Below, one piece after another: positions 19,288 through 28,193 of a stretch of DNA of 64,000 nt (within the stretch, counting starts at the first letter, position 1; each line of letters starts with the position of its first letter). This stretch comes from Sinomonas gamaensis (GTDB lineage Bacteria > Actinomycetota > Actinomycetes > Actinomycetales > Micrococcaceae): positions 124,001-188,000 of the forward strand of contig NZ_SSCL01000003.1 in the NCBI RefSeq assembly GCF_005876955.1. The letters run 5' to 3'. The notes below the pieces were generated by a model that saw nothing but the letters and a program-made list of their open reading frames with translations, was not told the origin of the DNA and made no database searches. A program made the position numbers and the translations under genes.

Positions 19288-19695
19288 CTAGGTCGCGTCG
19301 GAGTCGAAGGGCGCTGCCTGACCTGGCGCGAGGCGTTCGACCACTCGCGGCGCAGGAGCAGCCGCTGGGGAGCCAGTCGCGGCTTCGGCCGGCGATTCTG
19401 CACTCGGGGTCGAAGTCTGCGTTGGCGCCGCCGCCTGAGTGCCCGGCTCGTCTTCGAGCAGCGCGTCACGAATGATCTTGCGCGGGTCGTACTGCCGCGG
19501 ATCATACTTGCGCCAGTCGACCTCGTTGAGGTCGACGCCGGTCTCCTCCCTGAGCTGCTCGCGAGCCCCAGAGGCCATGCGGCGGATTTCCCGGACGATG
19601 TTGGTCAGCTTCTGCGTGTATTCGGGCAGACGCTTGGGGCCGATCACCAGGACAGCGATGACCAGCAGGATGAAGAGCTCATTCATTCCGGGCAC
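19288..19695 (-). CDS. tatB: TatA/TatB-family twin-arginine translocase subunit
   Basis: A 135-residue protein with a short N-terminal membrane helix (LFILLVIAVLVIGPKRLPEY) followed by an amphipathic helix (TQKLTNIVREIRRMASGAREQLREETG) and a low-complexity Pro/Ala tail. This is the TatB topology, which recognises folded Tat substrates with TatC. The GTG at 19695 follows AGGAGGAAGG by 12 bases; the internal ATG at 19686 is an alternative. It sits downstream of sigE and its anti-sigma factor, as in many actinobacteria. Confidence 0.87.
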   Translation of the reverse strand: MPGMNELFILLVIAVLVIGPKRLPEYTQKLTNIVREIRRMASGAREQLREETGVDLNEVDWRKYDPRQYDPRKIIRDALLEDEPGTQAAAPTQTSTPSAESPAEAATGSPAAAPAPRVVERLAPGQAAPFDSDAT

Positions 19696-19756
19696 GATCG
19701 AAGATTACCTTCCTCCTGCATGCACGGACGATTCGATCTCCCGTCCTGTGCCGTGA

Positions 19757-20512
19757 CTAGGGACGGCCAGCAGCGTTGAGCACCAGATGGAGGCCGCGGG
19801 CCAGCCGGTCGACAGGACTTTCGGAGGCGTTGGGCGCCGGAGTGGAAGCCGGCGACGGCGGGCCGACGAGCTCGGCAGTCTCGGACGTCGGGAAATCCGA
19901 CGCGAGGACCGTGGTGCGCGGCGGCGTTCCGCCGGTGCCCGAGGGACGTTGCTCCATGAGCGAGATCTGGTGAGCTCCGTCCCCGAGGCGCAGCACGAGC
20001 GTCGGCACGCCATTGAGGATGTAGCCCTCGGCGGACTCGACGCGGAGGCCGCCCCGCTTGAGTTCGGGACAGTTCCAGCCGGCAGCGGCCAGGGCATGGA
20101 GGTCGTCGGCGGTGAGGGTGCGCCCCACACCGTCGTTCCCGATGGCGCTCGGCCAGCTCGCAGTCGGCGACACCGACGACGGGTCACCGGCCACGGCGTA
20201 GGCCGTCACGGCGAGGGCGGCGAGCGCCGTCGCGGCACCGGCAACGGCAACTCCCGCGGTTCGGAGGAAGCGGCCACGCGGTTCGGCCGCCTCAGCCAGT
20301 TCGGCCTCGAGGGCCAACTGGCGCGTCTGCTCCATGAGGCGCTGCGTCAAGGACGGGCTCGCGCTCGGCACAGGGGCGCCTCTCAGCGCGGCCAGATACC
20401 GCCTTTCAGTCTCCAGCGCGCCCCGGCACTCCGGGCAGATGCTGAGATGCGCGGAGTCGCCGGGGTGCTCCCCCACACCCCCGAACGCGCCTCCTGGCCG
20501 TCGTGAGCCCAT
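19757..20512 (-). CDS. Anti-sigma factor (zinc-binding, RseA-like)
   Basis: A 251-residue single-pass membrane protein directly downstream of sigE. The N-terminal zinc anti-sigma motif HxxxCxxC is visible (HLSICPEC, residues 22-29). A transmembrane helix lies at about residues 90-110 (TAGVAVAGAATALAALAVTAYAVA), and the extracytoplasmic domain follows, ending in a Pro/Ser-rich part. It should hold SigE at the membrane until envelope stress. The start lies 9 bases after the sigE stop. Confidence 0.82.
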   Translation of the reverse strand: MGSRRPGGAFGGVGEHPGDSAHLSICPECRGALETERRYLAALRGAPVPSASPSLTQRLMEQTRQLALEAELAEAAEPRGRFLRTAGVAVAGAATALAALAVTAYAVAGDPSSVSPTASWPSAIGNDGVGRTLTADDLHALAAAGWNCPELKRGGLRVESAEGYILNGVPTLVLRLGDGAHQISLMEQRPSGTGGTPPRTTVLASDFPTSETAELVGPPSPASTPAPNASESPVDRLARGLHLVLNAAGRP

Positions 20513-20520
20513 GCTCCGCC

Positions 20521-21138
20521 TCAGCGCAAGCCCGCGACGCGGGGAAGGGACAGGCGTGGCTTCCCCGCACCCCGGCGGGGATCACGATGCGCGAGCTTCT
20601 CGCGCAGAAGCGTGCGCCCGCGGTGGATGCGGGAGCGGACGGTGCCGAGCTTGACGCCGAGCGCGGCGGCCACCTCGTCGTACGAGAGGCCTTCGAGGTC
20701 GCAGAGGACGACGGCGGCACGGAAGTCCGGCGGGAGCTCCTCCAGAGCGGCTTGGACGTCCAGATCGAGGTTGTTCATCTCGTAGCTGCGCTCCGGGCCG
20801 GGCTCCCGGCCCGGAATGCGCGCCTCGGCGTCGTCCGCAAGGGCGTCGAAGCGGATGCGGTTCTTGCGGCGCGCCTGATCGAGGAAGAGATTCGTGGTGA
20901 TGCGGTGCAGCCAACCGTCGAGCGTGCCCGGCTTGAAGTTCTCAAGCGAGCGGAAGACGCGGACGAAGACCTCCTGCGTGAGGTCTTCCGCGTCGTGCTG
21001 GTTTCCGGTCAGGCGATAGGCAAGTCGATACACCTTCGCGGAATGCTGGGAGACGACGTCTTCCCAAGTAGGAGGAACCCAGTCTGCGGGGGCCGGCTCG
21101 GAGGGTGTCTGGGGGTTCGCAGCACGTTGCGTCAGCAC
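20521..21138 (-). CDS. sigE: ECF RNA polymerase sigma factor SigE
   Basis: A sigma-70 family extracytoplasmic-function factor of about 205 residues. Region 2 is seen in [30 protein letters not shown] and [18 protein letters not shown]; region 4 in [45 protein letters not shown]. The start is uncertain. A GTG at 21159 is also possible, but the ribosome-binding stretch AAGGTGAGG covers its first codons, so the GTG at 21138 (9 bases further on) is preferred. The gene is followed by its anti-sigma factor and tatB, matching the conserved actinobacterial sigE locus. Confidence 0.9.
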   Translation of the reverse strand: MLTQRAANPQTPSEPAPADWVPPTWEDVVSQHSAKVYRLAYRLTGNQHDAEDLTQEVFVRVFRSLENFKPGTLDGWLHRITTNLFLDQARRKNRIRFDALADDAEARIPGREPGPERSYEMNNLDLDVQAALEELPPDFRAAVVLCDLEGLSYDEVAAALGVKLGTVRSRIHRGRTLLREKLAHRDPRRGAGKPRLSLPRVAGLR

Positions 21139-21334
21139 GTCCACACACCTCACCTTCACTGCATCGGCGGCCGCACCTGTGCTGTGGAACTCTGATCCAC
21201 GACGCAGCCGCTGCGGACCATCAGTCTGACAGGCATTTCTGGGCGTTCGCTGATCATTCAGCCAAGAGCGTAGCGCGGCGCGTACCCTCCGAGGCTATAG
21301 GCTTGAGGCATCCCCGAACCGAAAGCGTTTCTCC

Positions 21335-21964
21335 ATGACCGACAAGTCCGCGAGCTGGTCCTACGCCGAGGGGCTTGCCGCTGAGGACACCGTCGTGGCC
21401 CGCGCGCGCGAGCGCTCCCTCGAGCTGGGCGTGGCCCCCGTATCCCCCGGCGTCGGCGCCGTCCTGACGGTACTCGCCGCGACATCGAAGGCACAGGCCG
21501 TCGTCGAGGTTGGAACCGGCGCCGGCGTCTCCGGAGTATGCCTCCTGCGGGGGCTTCCCGGCCGCTCCACGTTCACGACCATCGACACGGACGTCGAGCA
21601 CCTCAAAGCCGCCCGGCAGGCCTTCACGGAGGCCGGAGTCCCCTCGAGCCGCGTCCGCACCATCCCAGGCCGGGCTCACGCAGTCCTGCCCCGACTGAAC
21701 GACTCCTCCTACGACCTCGTCTTCATCGATGCCGACAAGGCCGGAACCCTCGTCTACGCGGACGAGGCGGTTCGGCTCCTGCGGCCCGGCGGACTGCTGG
21801 TCATCAACGACGCCCTCGACCATGACGGCGTGACGAATCCCGTTCACCGCGAGCCGGCCGCGGTCCGCCTGCGGGCGCTGCACCGCAGGATGCTCGAGGA
21901 CGAGAGGCTTGCCACCGCACTCGTGCCGACGGGCGAGGGTCTCCTTCTCTCCTCGAGGCGCTGA
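21335..21964 (+). CDS. SAM-dependent O-methyltransferase
   Basis: A 209-residue class I methyltransferase of the catechol-O-methyltransferase-like family (methyltransferase_3). SAM-binding motif I is VVEVGTGAGVSGVCLL (about residue 55), followed by TTIDTD, and DLVFIDADKAG contains the metal-binding aspartates. It is divergent from sigE, an arrangement found in Mycobacterium and Arthrobacter. The physiological substrate is not known. The gene ends in a strong hairpin terminator. Confidence 0.88.
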   Translation: MTDKSASWSYAEGLAAEDTVVARARERSLELGVAPVSPGVGAVLTVLAATSKAQAVVEVGTGAGVSGVCLLRGLPGRSTFTTIDTDVEHLKAARQAFTEAGVPSSRVRTIPGRAHAVLPRLNDSSYDLVFIDADKAGTLVYADEAVRLLRPGGLLVINDALDHDGVTNPVHREPAAVRLRALHRRMLEDERLATALVPTGEGLLLSSRR

Positions 21965-22001
21965 GAGGCCGGTACCCTATGCGGGTACCGGCCTCTCTTT
22001 C
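21963..22001 (+). terminator. Rho-independent terminator after the O-methyltransferase
   Basis: A 14-bp stem (AGAGGCCGGTACCC with its complement) closes a 5-base loop and is followed by TCTTTC. The stem begins inside the stop codon. The DUF3117 gene on the other strand ends 24 bases away, so it may act in both directions. Confidence 0.85.
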
Positions 22002-22024
22002 AGGCTGGATTGGGTGACGTCAGG

Positions 22025-22192
22025 TCACTCGGTCACGCCGACGAGGCACTCCTTGAGCTGAGCAGCCTCCTCCGCATTGAGCTCGACCACGAGGCGCCCG
22101 CCACCTTCGAGGGGAACCCGCATGATGAGGCTGCGGCCCTCCTTGGTGACCTCCATCGGGCCGTCGCCGGTACGCGGTTTCATGGCTGCCAT
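22025..22192 (-). CDS. DUF3117 small protein
   Basis: A 55-residue protein beginning MAAMKPRTGDGPMEVTKEG and continuing with RVPLEGGGRLVVELNAEEA, the full signature of DUF3117, which is nearly universal in actinobacteria. The ATG at 22190-22192 follows GGAGGGGAAAG. No function is established. Mycobacterial members are of similar length and also stand alone. Confidence 0.92.
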   Translation of the reverse strand: MAAMKPRTGDGPMEVTKEGRSLIMRVPLEGGGRLVVELNAEEAAQLKECLVGVTE

Positions 22193-22339
22193 CTGAACTT
22201 TCCCCTCCAGTAGTGTGCCCGCACGAATCTGCGGGCTGTCGGACGCACCGCCGCTCACCAGAGTGGTTCGCGGCCTCGCCACCTTGTCTTGACCTTTACA
22301 TTATCAGTCGGCATACCGAGGGGTAGCCAAGCACGCCGG

Positions 22340-23611
22340 TCACGGGGGCCAGTCGCCGCCTCCCGGCAGCTCCGACCAGTCCCAGAGCCACACGACCCAC
22401 ACGATCTGCAGCAGGACGAACATGATGAGCACGGTCCCGCGGTAGGCGCGGGAGCGCGACAGCACAGCACCCGCGACGGCCAGGGGGAAGAACGGCAGCA
22501 TCATGCGGAAGGTGCTCGACTGCGGATACAGGAAGGCCAGGAGGTACAGGGCGTAGGCGGCGCACCAGAGCCTCAGCTCGACGCCGATGAGCCTCACCCG
22601 GGCGCTTGTGAGATAGAGGACGACGACGGCCACGAGCGCGAACGGGGCGAGCACGCCGAGGATGGGCCCGAAGAGGAAGCGGCCGGTGTCGAACCATGGC
22701 ATGAAGGGCACCAAGTCGCTGCCCCGCCAGACGGCCTCGGTGTCGGTGTACGCCGTCATGACTCCAGTGGCGGCCCACGCAATCGCGGGCCAGGCGAGGG
22801 CTGACAGGCCCGAGGCGAGCGTGAGCACACCCAAACGGACCAGCTGCAGCTCTCCGGCACGGGAAGACTGCCGTCGCCACGGGGCCCATCGAACGAGGAA
22901 CAGCACCGCGAGCGCCGCCGCTAGCGGGACGCCGATGGGGCGGGTCAGGCAGGCGACGGCGACGACGGGAATTGCAGCCAGGTATCGTCTCTCGACGATC
23001 CAGAGGAGAGCCCACGCAAGGAAAGCGGTCCCGAGGGACTCGGCATACGGGACCTGCAGGATCGCCGAGACGGGGAAGAACGCGAAGAAAGCGACTCCCC
23101 ACAGCGCGTCACCGTGGCCGAAGAAGTGCCTGAAGAGCCTGAAGATGAGGAGAGCGGCCGCGAAGCCCGACGCGAGAGCCACCAGCTGGGCAACGATCTG
23201 CCACGGCACCGTGCTGATCGCCGACAGCGCCCGGACCAGATAGGGGAACACCGGGTAGAAGGCCCAGGCGTTCTCCGTCACGGTGCCGGACGACGACCTC
23301 GGCAGGACGCTCGGATAGCCGTGCTGAACAATGCGCCCGTACCACTCGGAATCCCAGATCTGCAGGAAATGGAAGTAGTCAGGCTGCGGTGGGAACCACG
23401 GGTTGGCGCCCTGCTGGAGGGCGGCCGCCGCGAAGATCGCGAACGAGACAACACGCGAGGCGGCGAAGACCATGACCACCTGGGCCCACCAGGGACGGCG
23501 CCCAAACCAGAAGCCGGCCTTCCGCGTGCCTGCGGCCAGCGCGGCATGCACCCCCCGGGAAGCACCCGTGGACGACACCGCCCCGGGGCGCGCGTCGAGG
23601 CCCTTGCTCAT
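22340..23611 (-). CDS. Polytopic GT-C-type glycosyltransferase (PIG-V/mannosyltransferase-like)
   Basis: A 423-residue membrane protein with about ten hydrophobic helices. The first loop carries FHFLQIWDSEWYGRIVQHGYP, where the WDSEWY stretch resembles the catalytic acidic loop of GT-C mannosyltransferases and PIG-V proteins. Later features are AWAFYPVFPYLVRAL and YPQSSTFRMMLPFFPLA. It probably transfers a sugar from a polyprenyl phosphate donor onto an envelope glycan or protein. The start overlaps the end of the upstream DivIVA-like gene by 4 bases. Confidence 0.72.
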   Translation of the reverse strand: MSKGLDARPGAVSSTGASRGVHAALAAGTRKAGFWFGRRPWWAQVVMVFAASRVVSFAIFAAAALQQGANPWFPPQPDYFHFLQIWDSEWYGRIVQHGYPSVLPRSSSGTVTENAWAFYPVFPYLVRALSAISTVPWQIVAQLVALASGFAAALLIFRLFRHFFGHGDALWGVAFFAFFPVSAILQVPYAESLGTAFLAWALLWIVERRYLAAIPVVAVACLTRPIGVPLAAALAVLFLVRWAPWRRQSSRAGELQLVRLGVLTLASGLSALAWPAIAWAATGVMTAYTDTEAVWRGSDLVPFMPWFDTGRFLFGPILGVLAPFALVAVVVLYLTSARVRLIGVELRLWCAAYALYLLAFLYPQSSTFRMMLPFFPLAVAGAVLSRSRAYRGTVLIMFVLLQIVWVVWLWDWSELPGGGDWPP

Positions 23612-23934
23612 TCCGACGCCTCGACCTCGGGGCGTTCGAGGTCCTTGAGTCTGGCGATCTCCCTGTCCTGATCGGCGATCCGGTTCCGCAGGCGTTCGAG
23701 GACTTCATCCACCTGATCCATGCGGTAGCCGCGGAAGGCCAATGAGAAGCGCACCCGGTCGACGTCGTCCGCCGTCGGCCATTCGGGGAGCACGACGGGA
23801 GGAAGCCCGGACGCGGGCTCCTCGAGGCCGCCGTCGAGCTCGGCGGGAAGCGGTCGGCCGCGCGCCACCGCCACGCCGAGCCACACGAGCGCACCGGCGA
23901 TGACGATGGCGAGGAAGACGAGGAAGAGGCTCAC
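23608..23934 (-). CDS. DivIVA-domain membrane-anchored protein
   Basis: A 108-residue protein with an N-terminal membrane helix (LFLVFLAIVIAGALVWLGVAVA), a Pro-rich linker and a DivIVA-like segment (RVRFSLAFRGYRMDQVDEVLERLRNRIADQDREIARLKD) that ends in a short coiled coil. Full DivIVA/Wag31 proteins have the domain at the N-terminus and a long coiled coil; here the order is reversed by the membrane anchor. It overlaps its neighbours by 4 bases on both sides, so the TIGR00730, DivIVA-like and glycosyltransferase genes are one operon. Confidence 0.82.
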   Translation of the reverse strand: MSLFLVFLAIVIAGALVWLGVAVARGRPLPAELDGGLEEPASGLPPVVLPEWPTADDVDRVRFSLAFRGYRMDQVDEVLERLRNRIADQDREIARLKDLERPEVEASE

Positions 23935-24776
23935 TCGCCGTCAGCCTTCTCAGGCGACCACACGTCTTCTTCTTCCTCCTCCGCAGAGCCGAACATCCCT
24001 CCGCGCCGCTCCTGAATCTCGCCCCGCAGGCCGGCCAGGGCAAGGTCCACGGCGTCCTCCGCGGTGTCGGTGATCTGGATGAGCTCGAGGTCCTCCGGCG
24101 AGATCATCCCCTCGTTGAGGAGCGTTTCCTTGAGCCAATCGACGAGGGGCCCCCAGAACTTGGAACCCACGAGGACGATGGGGAAGGACGTGACCTTTCC
24201 CGTCTGGACGAGGACCATGGCCTCGAAGAGCTCGTCCAGCGTGCCCAGGCCCCCGGGGAGCACCACGAAGCCGTGCGCGTACTTCACGAACATCGTCTTC
24301 CGGGCGAAGAAATACCGGAAGTTGATGCCGAGGTCCACCCACGGATTGAAGCCCGTCTCGAACGGAAGCTCGATCCCCAGCCCGACCGAAGTCCCGGAGC
24401 CATCCACCGCTCCGCGGTTGGCGGCCTCCATGGAGCCGGGCCCCCCGCCCGTGATGACGGCAACGCCCTCGCGGGCGAGCAGGCGCCCGATCTGGACCCC
24501 CGTCTCGTAGTAGTCGCTGCCGGGAAGGGTGCGGGCCGAGCCGAAGATGCTGATGGCCGGCCCGAGCTCCGCCAGGGCGCCGAAGCCTTCCACGAACTCG
24601 CTCTGAATCCTCATCACGCGCCACGGATCAGTATGGACGAATCGTCCCGCTCCATGGGTGTCCAGGAGGTGCTGGTCGGACGTGCCCTGAAGCGCTTGGC
24701 GCCGCCGGAGTTCGAGCGGGCCCTTGCGCCTCGAGGGGACGGAGCGATCGTCGCGGCGCGGTGATTCCGTGGTCAT
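23931..24776 (-). CDS. TIGR00730 family Rossmann-fold protein (LOG-like)
   Basis: A 281-residue protein of the lysine-decarboxylase-like/LOG family, whose members act as cytokinin riboside 5'-monophosphate phosphoribohydrolases. The defining motif PGGLGTLDELFE is present near residue 177, with GGGPGSMEAANRGA earlier and ARKTMFVKYAHGFVVL between. The N-terminal 50 residues are charged, and the C-terminal tail is acidic. First gene of a three-gene operon with overlapping starts and stops. Hydrolysis of a nucleotide substrate is inferred from the family. Confidence 0.88.
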   Translation of the reverse strand: MTTESPRRDDRSVPSRRKGPLELRRRQALQGTSDQHLLDTHGAGRFVHTDPWRVMRIQSEFVEGFGALAELGPAISIFGSARTLPGSDYYETGVQIGRLLAREGVAVITGGGPGSMEAANRGAVDGSGTSVGLGIELPFETGFNPWVDLGINFRYFFARKTMFVKYAHGFVVLPGGLGTLDELFEAMVLVQTGKVTSFPIVLVGSKFWGPLVDWLKETLLNEGMISPEDLELIQITDTAEDAVDLALAGLRGEIQERRGGMFGSAEEEEEDVWSPEKADGE

Positions 24777-24868
24777 GCCTCAAGGCTAACCGTCTCGCTT
24801 GAATCACGATTGGAGCAGCCCCGTTCCTGCTCGGCACCGTGAAGCGTTATCTCGGTTACATTGGCCCT

Positions 24869-25624
24869 ATGACAACCGAAGCACCCTCGGCTCCCCTCGT
24901 CTCTGTCCAGGGCGTGAACAAGCACTATGGCCAGCTTCACGTTCTCAAGGACATCAATCTCGACGTCCGCAAAGGCGAGGTCGTCGTGGTGATCGGCCCG
25001 TCAGGGTCGGGCAAGTCGACTCTCTGCCGGGCGATCAACCGGCTTGAGACGATCGAGTCCGGCGCCATCTATATCGACGGCAAGAAGCTCCCCGAGGAAG
25101 GCAAGGAACTCGCCCGGCTGCGTGCCGACGTCGGCATGGTGTTCCAGTCCTTCAACCTCTTCGCCCACAAGACGATCCTCGAGAACGTCACGCTCGGCCC
25201 CATCAAGGTCAAGGGCGTGAACAAGGCGACGGCGGAGAAGGAGGCGATGTCGCTCCTCCAGCGGGTCGGCGTCGAACACCAGGCCCCGAAGCTCCCCGCG
25301 CAGCTGTCCGGCGGCCAGCAGCAGCGCGTCGCCATCGCCCGCGCCCTCGCAATGAAGCCCAAGGTCATGCTCTTCGACGAGCCGACCTCGGCCCTCGACC
25401 CCGAGATGATCAACGAGGTGCTGGACGTCATGGTCGAGCTCGCACGGGAAGGCATGACCATGATCGTGGTCACGCACGAGATGGGCTTCGCCAGGAAGGC
25501 CGCCGATCGGGTGGTCTTCATGGCGGACGGGCAGATCGTCGAGCAGGCGGCGCCCGAAGAGTTCTTCACCAACCCCCAGAGCAGCCGAGCCAAGGACTTC
25601 CTCTCAAAGCTGCTCACGCACTGA
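24869..25624 (+). CDS. gluA: Glutamate ABC transporter, ATP-binding subunit
   Basis: The 251-residue ATPase of a polar amino acid importer. Walker A is GPSGSGKST (about residue 43), the Q-loop is [13 protein letters not shown], the signature is [16 protein letters not shown], and Walker B is [14 protein letters not shown]. The ATG at 24869 is preferred. It has no clear ribosome-binding site, and a TTACAT stretch ends about 8 bases upstream, so the transcript may be leaderless. First gene of gluABCD, which matches the glutamate uptake operon of Corynebacterium and Arthrobacter. Confidence 0.93.
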   Translation: MTTEAPSAPLVSVQGVNKHYGQLHVLKDINLDVRKGEVVVVIGPSGSGKSTLCRAINRLETIESGAIYIDGKKLPEEGKELARLRADVGMVFQSFNLFAHKTILENVTLGPIKVKGVNKATAEKEAMSLLQRVGVEHQAPKLPAQLSGGQQQRVAIARALAMKPKVMLFDEPTSALDPEMINEVLDVMVELAREGMTMIVVTHEMGFARKAADRVVFMADGQIVEQAAPEEFFTNPQSSRAKDFLSKLLTH

Positions 25625-25668
25625 TCACGCACCCACGGGCCTCGGGCCCACGAGAAAGGAATGCTGCA

Positions 25669-26580
25669 ATGGCACTCTTCCGCACCAAGAAGGCCGTGCT
25701 CGCTGCCGCAACCGCTGCTCTCGCTCTCGCTCTGAGCGCTTGCGGCGGTTCGGGAGGATCGGGCGGTTCCGGGGGCGGCGGCTCCGAGCCCTCGGCCTCG
25801 GCACCCTACACGGTGGCCTCGAACGTCTCGCTCACGGGCAGCCCCACCTTCGACAAGATCAAGTCGAATGGCAAGGTCCGCATCGGCGTCAAGCAAGACC
25901 AGCCGGGCCTCGGCTTCATGGACGCGGCCACCGGTCAGTACAGCGGCTTCGACATCGAGATCGCCAAGTGGATCGCGGCCTCGCTGGGCTATGGCGCCGA
26001 CAAGATCGAGTTCAAGCCGATCCCGTCCGCCAACCGCGAGTCCGCCATCCAGAACGGCGACATCGACTACTACGTGGGCACGTACTCGATCACTGACTCC
26101 CGCAAGAAGCAGGTCGACTTCGCGGGTCCGTACTTCGTCACCGGGCAGGGCCTGCTCGTGAAGAAGAGCAACACGACGATCAACAGCGAGAAGGACATCG
26201 CGGGCAAGACTGTCTGCTCCGCGACCGGCTCCACGCCGCTGCAGAACATCCAGAAGAACTTCCCGCAGACGAAGGCGCAGTCGTTCGACACGTACTCCCA
26301 GTGTGTTGACGCGCTCAAGAACGGCCAGGTCGACGCGGTGACGACCGATCAGGCCATCCTCATCGGCTACGCCGCGCAGGACCCGGACAACCTCAAGGTC
26401 GTCGGCCAGCCGTTCACCACCGAGAAGTACGGCGTGGGCCTCACCAAGGGAGACACGGCTCTTCGCAAGTTCGTCAACGACATGTTCACGAACGGCAAGA
26501 GCACCTGGCAGAAGATCTACGACTCGACGCTCGGCAAGTCCGGCACCAAGGTCGAGCAGCCCGCCGTCGACAACTACTGA
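25669..26580 (+). CDS. gluB: Glutamate-binding lipoprotein
   Basis: The 303-residue extracellular substrate-binding subunit. It has a lipoprotein signal peptide with lipobox LSAC (cysteine at about residue 25) and a Gly/Ser-rich linker. The SBP_bac_3 domain follows (KVRIGVKQDQPGLGFMD, FDIEIAKWIAASLGY, IDYYVGTYSITDSRKKQVDFAGPY). It is separated from gluA by 44 bases with a clear ribosome-binding site (GAAAGGAA). A strong hairpin at 26587-26626 separates it from gluC, as often seen when the binding protein is needed in excess. Confidence 0.93.
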   Translation: MALFRTKKAVLAAATAALALALSACGGSGGSGGSGGGGSEPSASAPYTVASNVSLTGSPTFDKIKSNGKVRIGVKQDQPGLGFMDAATGQYSGFDIEIAKWIAASLGYGADKIEFKPIPSANRESAIQNGDIDYYVGTYSITDSRKKQVDFAGPYFVTGQGLLVKKSNTTINSEKDIAGKTVCSATGSTPLQNIQKNFPQTKAQSFDTYSQCVDALKNGQVDAVTTDQAILIGYAAQDPDNLKVVGQPFTTEKYGVGLTKGDTALRKFVNDMFTNGKSTWQKIYDSTLGKSGTKVEQPAVDNY

Positions 26581-26586
26581 CAGGCG

Positions 26587-26626
26587 GCACGGTGGGCGGG
26601 GTGCTCTAGCGCCCCGCCCATCGTGC
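26587..26626 (+). terminator. Intercistronic hairpin between gluB and gluC
   Basis: GCACGGTGGGCGGGG pairs with CCCCGCCCATCGTGC across a 10-base loop, with one internal G/C-to-mismatch position. There is no long T-run, so it probably stabilises the gluAB message or terminates only part of the transcripts. Confidence 0.65.
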
Positions 26627-26651
26627 TGTCCCCTCCACAGAGAAGGCTGAC

Positions 26652-27299
26652 ATGAGCACTCTCCTCAACAATCTCGACGTCTTCACGACGGGCTTCCGCA
26701 CGACGATCATCCTTTTCCTCGTCTCCGGGTTCTTCGCGCTCCTCATCGGCACCGTCGTCGGCGCCATGCGGGTCTCACCGATCCCGGCCCTCCGCGCGTT
26801 CGGGACGCTGTACGTCAACATCGTCCGCAACACCCCGCTCACCCTCGTGCTGTTCTTCTTCGCGTTCGGGTACCCGAAGCTCGGCCTCCCGGAGATCGAC
26901 TTCACCGTCTCGGCCATTGTGGGCCTGAGCCTCTACACCGCGAGCTACGTCGCGGAGGTCCTCCGCTCGGGCGTCAACACCGTCCCCGTTGGCCAGGCCG
27001 AGGCCGCCCGCGCCATCGGGCTGCCGTTCTCGCAGACGCTGACGCTCGTCGTGCTCCCGCAGGCCTTCCGCTCGGTGCTGCCGCCGCTCTTCAGCGTTCT
27101 CATCGCCCTGCTCAAGAACACCACGGTCGCCGCCGGCTTTTCGGTGTACGAGGCTGGCGCCATCCGCGCGTATCTCGCGGAGCGTGGCGAGCCCGCCCTT
27201 GTCGTGCTCCTCTGGGTCGCGTTCTTCTTCGTGGTCCTCGTCCTGATCCTCGCGCAGCTCCAGCGCTACTTCGAGAAGAAGTGGAAGGTGGCCCGATGA
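26652..27299 (+). CDS. gluC: Glutamate ABC transporter permease
   Basis: A 215-residue inner-membrane permease of the HisM/His-Glu-Gln-Arg-opine family. It has about five helices and the EAA loop (GQAEAARAIGLPFSQTLTLVVLPQAF) that contacts the ATPase. NIVRNTPLTLVLFFFAFGYPKLG is the usual second-helix stretch. Its stop overlaps the gluD start by 4 bases, so the two permeases are translationally coupled and should form a heterodimer. Confidence 0.92.
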   Translation: MSTLLNNLDVFTTGFRTTIILFLVSGFFALLIGTVVGAMRVSPIPALRAFGTLYVNIVRNTPLTLVLFFFAFGYPKLGLPEIDFTVSAIVGLSLYTASYVAEVLRSGVNTVPVGQAEAARAIGLPFSQTLTLVVLPQAFRSVLPPLFSVLIALLKNTTVAAGFSVYEAGAIRAYLAERGEPALVVLLWVAFFFVVLVLILAQLQRYFEKKWKVAR

Positions 27300-28177
27300 C
27301 TTCCGTTCTCTACGACGCCCCGGGGCCGAAGGCCCGTTCCCGGCATCGCCTCTTCGGGGTGATCTCGGTCGTCGTCATTCTCGCCATCGTGGGCTTCGTC
27401 ATCTGGCGATTCATCGAGACTGGCCAGTTCAGTGCCTCGAAGTGGCAGATCTTCACGTTCGCCCGCGTGCAGCAGACGCTCCTCGATGCCACCGGGGCGA
27501 CGCTCTCGGCGTTCGGCGTCGCCGCCGTCGGCAGCCTCATCCTCGGCCTGGTGCTCGCGGTGGGGCGCCTGTCAGACCACCCATGGGTCTCCCGGCCATT
27601 CCACTGGTTCACCGAGCTGTTCCGCGCGATCCCGGTGCTCATCCTCATGATGCTGCTGTACTACGGGCTCCCGCCGGCGCTCGGCGTCAAGTGGCCGCCG
27701 TACCTCGCGGTGGTCGTCGCGCTCATCCTCTACAACGGCTCCGTCCTGGCCGAGGTGTTCCGTGCGGGTATCGAGGCCCTCCCGAAGGGCCAGCGCGAGG
27801 CAGGCCTGGCGATCGGCCTCCGCAAGTCGCAGGTGATGCAGAGCATCCTGCTTCCCCAGGCGGTCCGCTCGATGCTGCCGGTGATCATCTCGCAGCTCGT
27901 GGTGACCCTGAAGGACACGGCGCTCGGGTTCATCGTGACGTACAACGAGATCCTGTTCCAGGCGAAGTTCTTCGGTTCCCAGGTCCAGTACGGAACGCCC
28001 ATCGTCCCCTCCGCGATCGTCGCCGGTGTCCTCTACGTGGGGATGTGCCTCATTCTGTCCGGCCTGGCGAAGCTCGCCGAACGCCAGCTGCGCCGGAGCC
28101 AGAAGGTCGCCGGCCCGAAGAAGGGCGCGCCACTTCAGGCGACGCAGGCCGCCCAGGGCGCCGCGGAAACGATCTAG
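27296..28177 (+). CDS. gluD: Glutamate ABC transporter permease
   Basis: The second permease, 293 residues, with a hydrophilic N-terminal extension, then the membrane domain with FTELFRAIPVLILMMLLYYGLP and the EAA loop (KGQREAGLAIGLRKSQVMQSILLPQAV). The C-terminal tail is basic and extends about 30 residues past the last helix. The ATG at 27296 overlaps the gluC stop. It is convergent with dapE, with a small hairpin between. Confidence 0.92.
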   Translation: MTSVLYDAPGPKARSRHRLFGVISVVVILAIVGFVIWRFIETGQFSASKWQIFTFARVQQTLLDATGATLSAFGVAAVGSLILGLVLAVGRLSDHPWVSRPFHWFTELFRAIPVLILMMLLYYGLPPALGVKWPPYLAVVVALILYNGSVLAEVFRAGIEALPKGQREAGLAIGLRKSQVMQSILLPQAVRSMLPVIISQLVVTLKDTALGFIVTYNEILFQAKFFGSQVQYGTPIVPSAIVAGVLYVGMCLILSGLAKLAERQLRRSQKVAGPKKGAPLQATQAAQGAAETI

Positions 28178-28192
28178 GCCTCTCGCCGAGGC
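28178..28192. terminator. Short hairpin between gluD and dapE
   Basis: GCCTC and GAGGC close a 5-base loop directly after the gluD stop and just before the dapE stop on the other strand. The stem is short and lacks a T-run, so its role as a terminator is tentative. Confidence 0.35.
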
Positions 28193-28193
28193 T

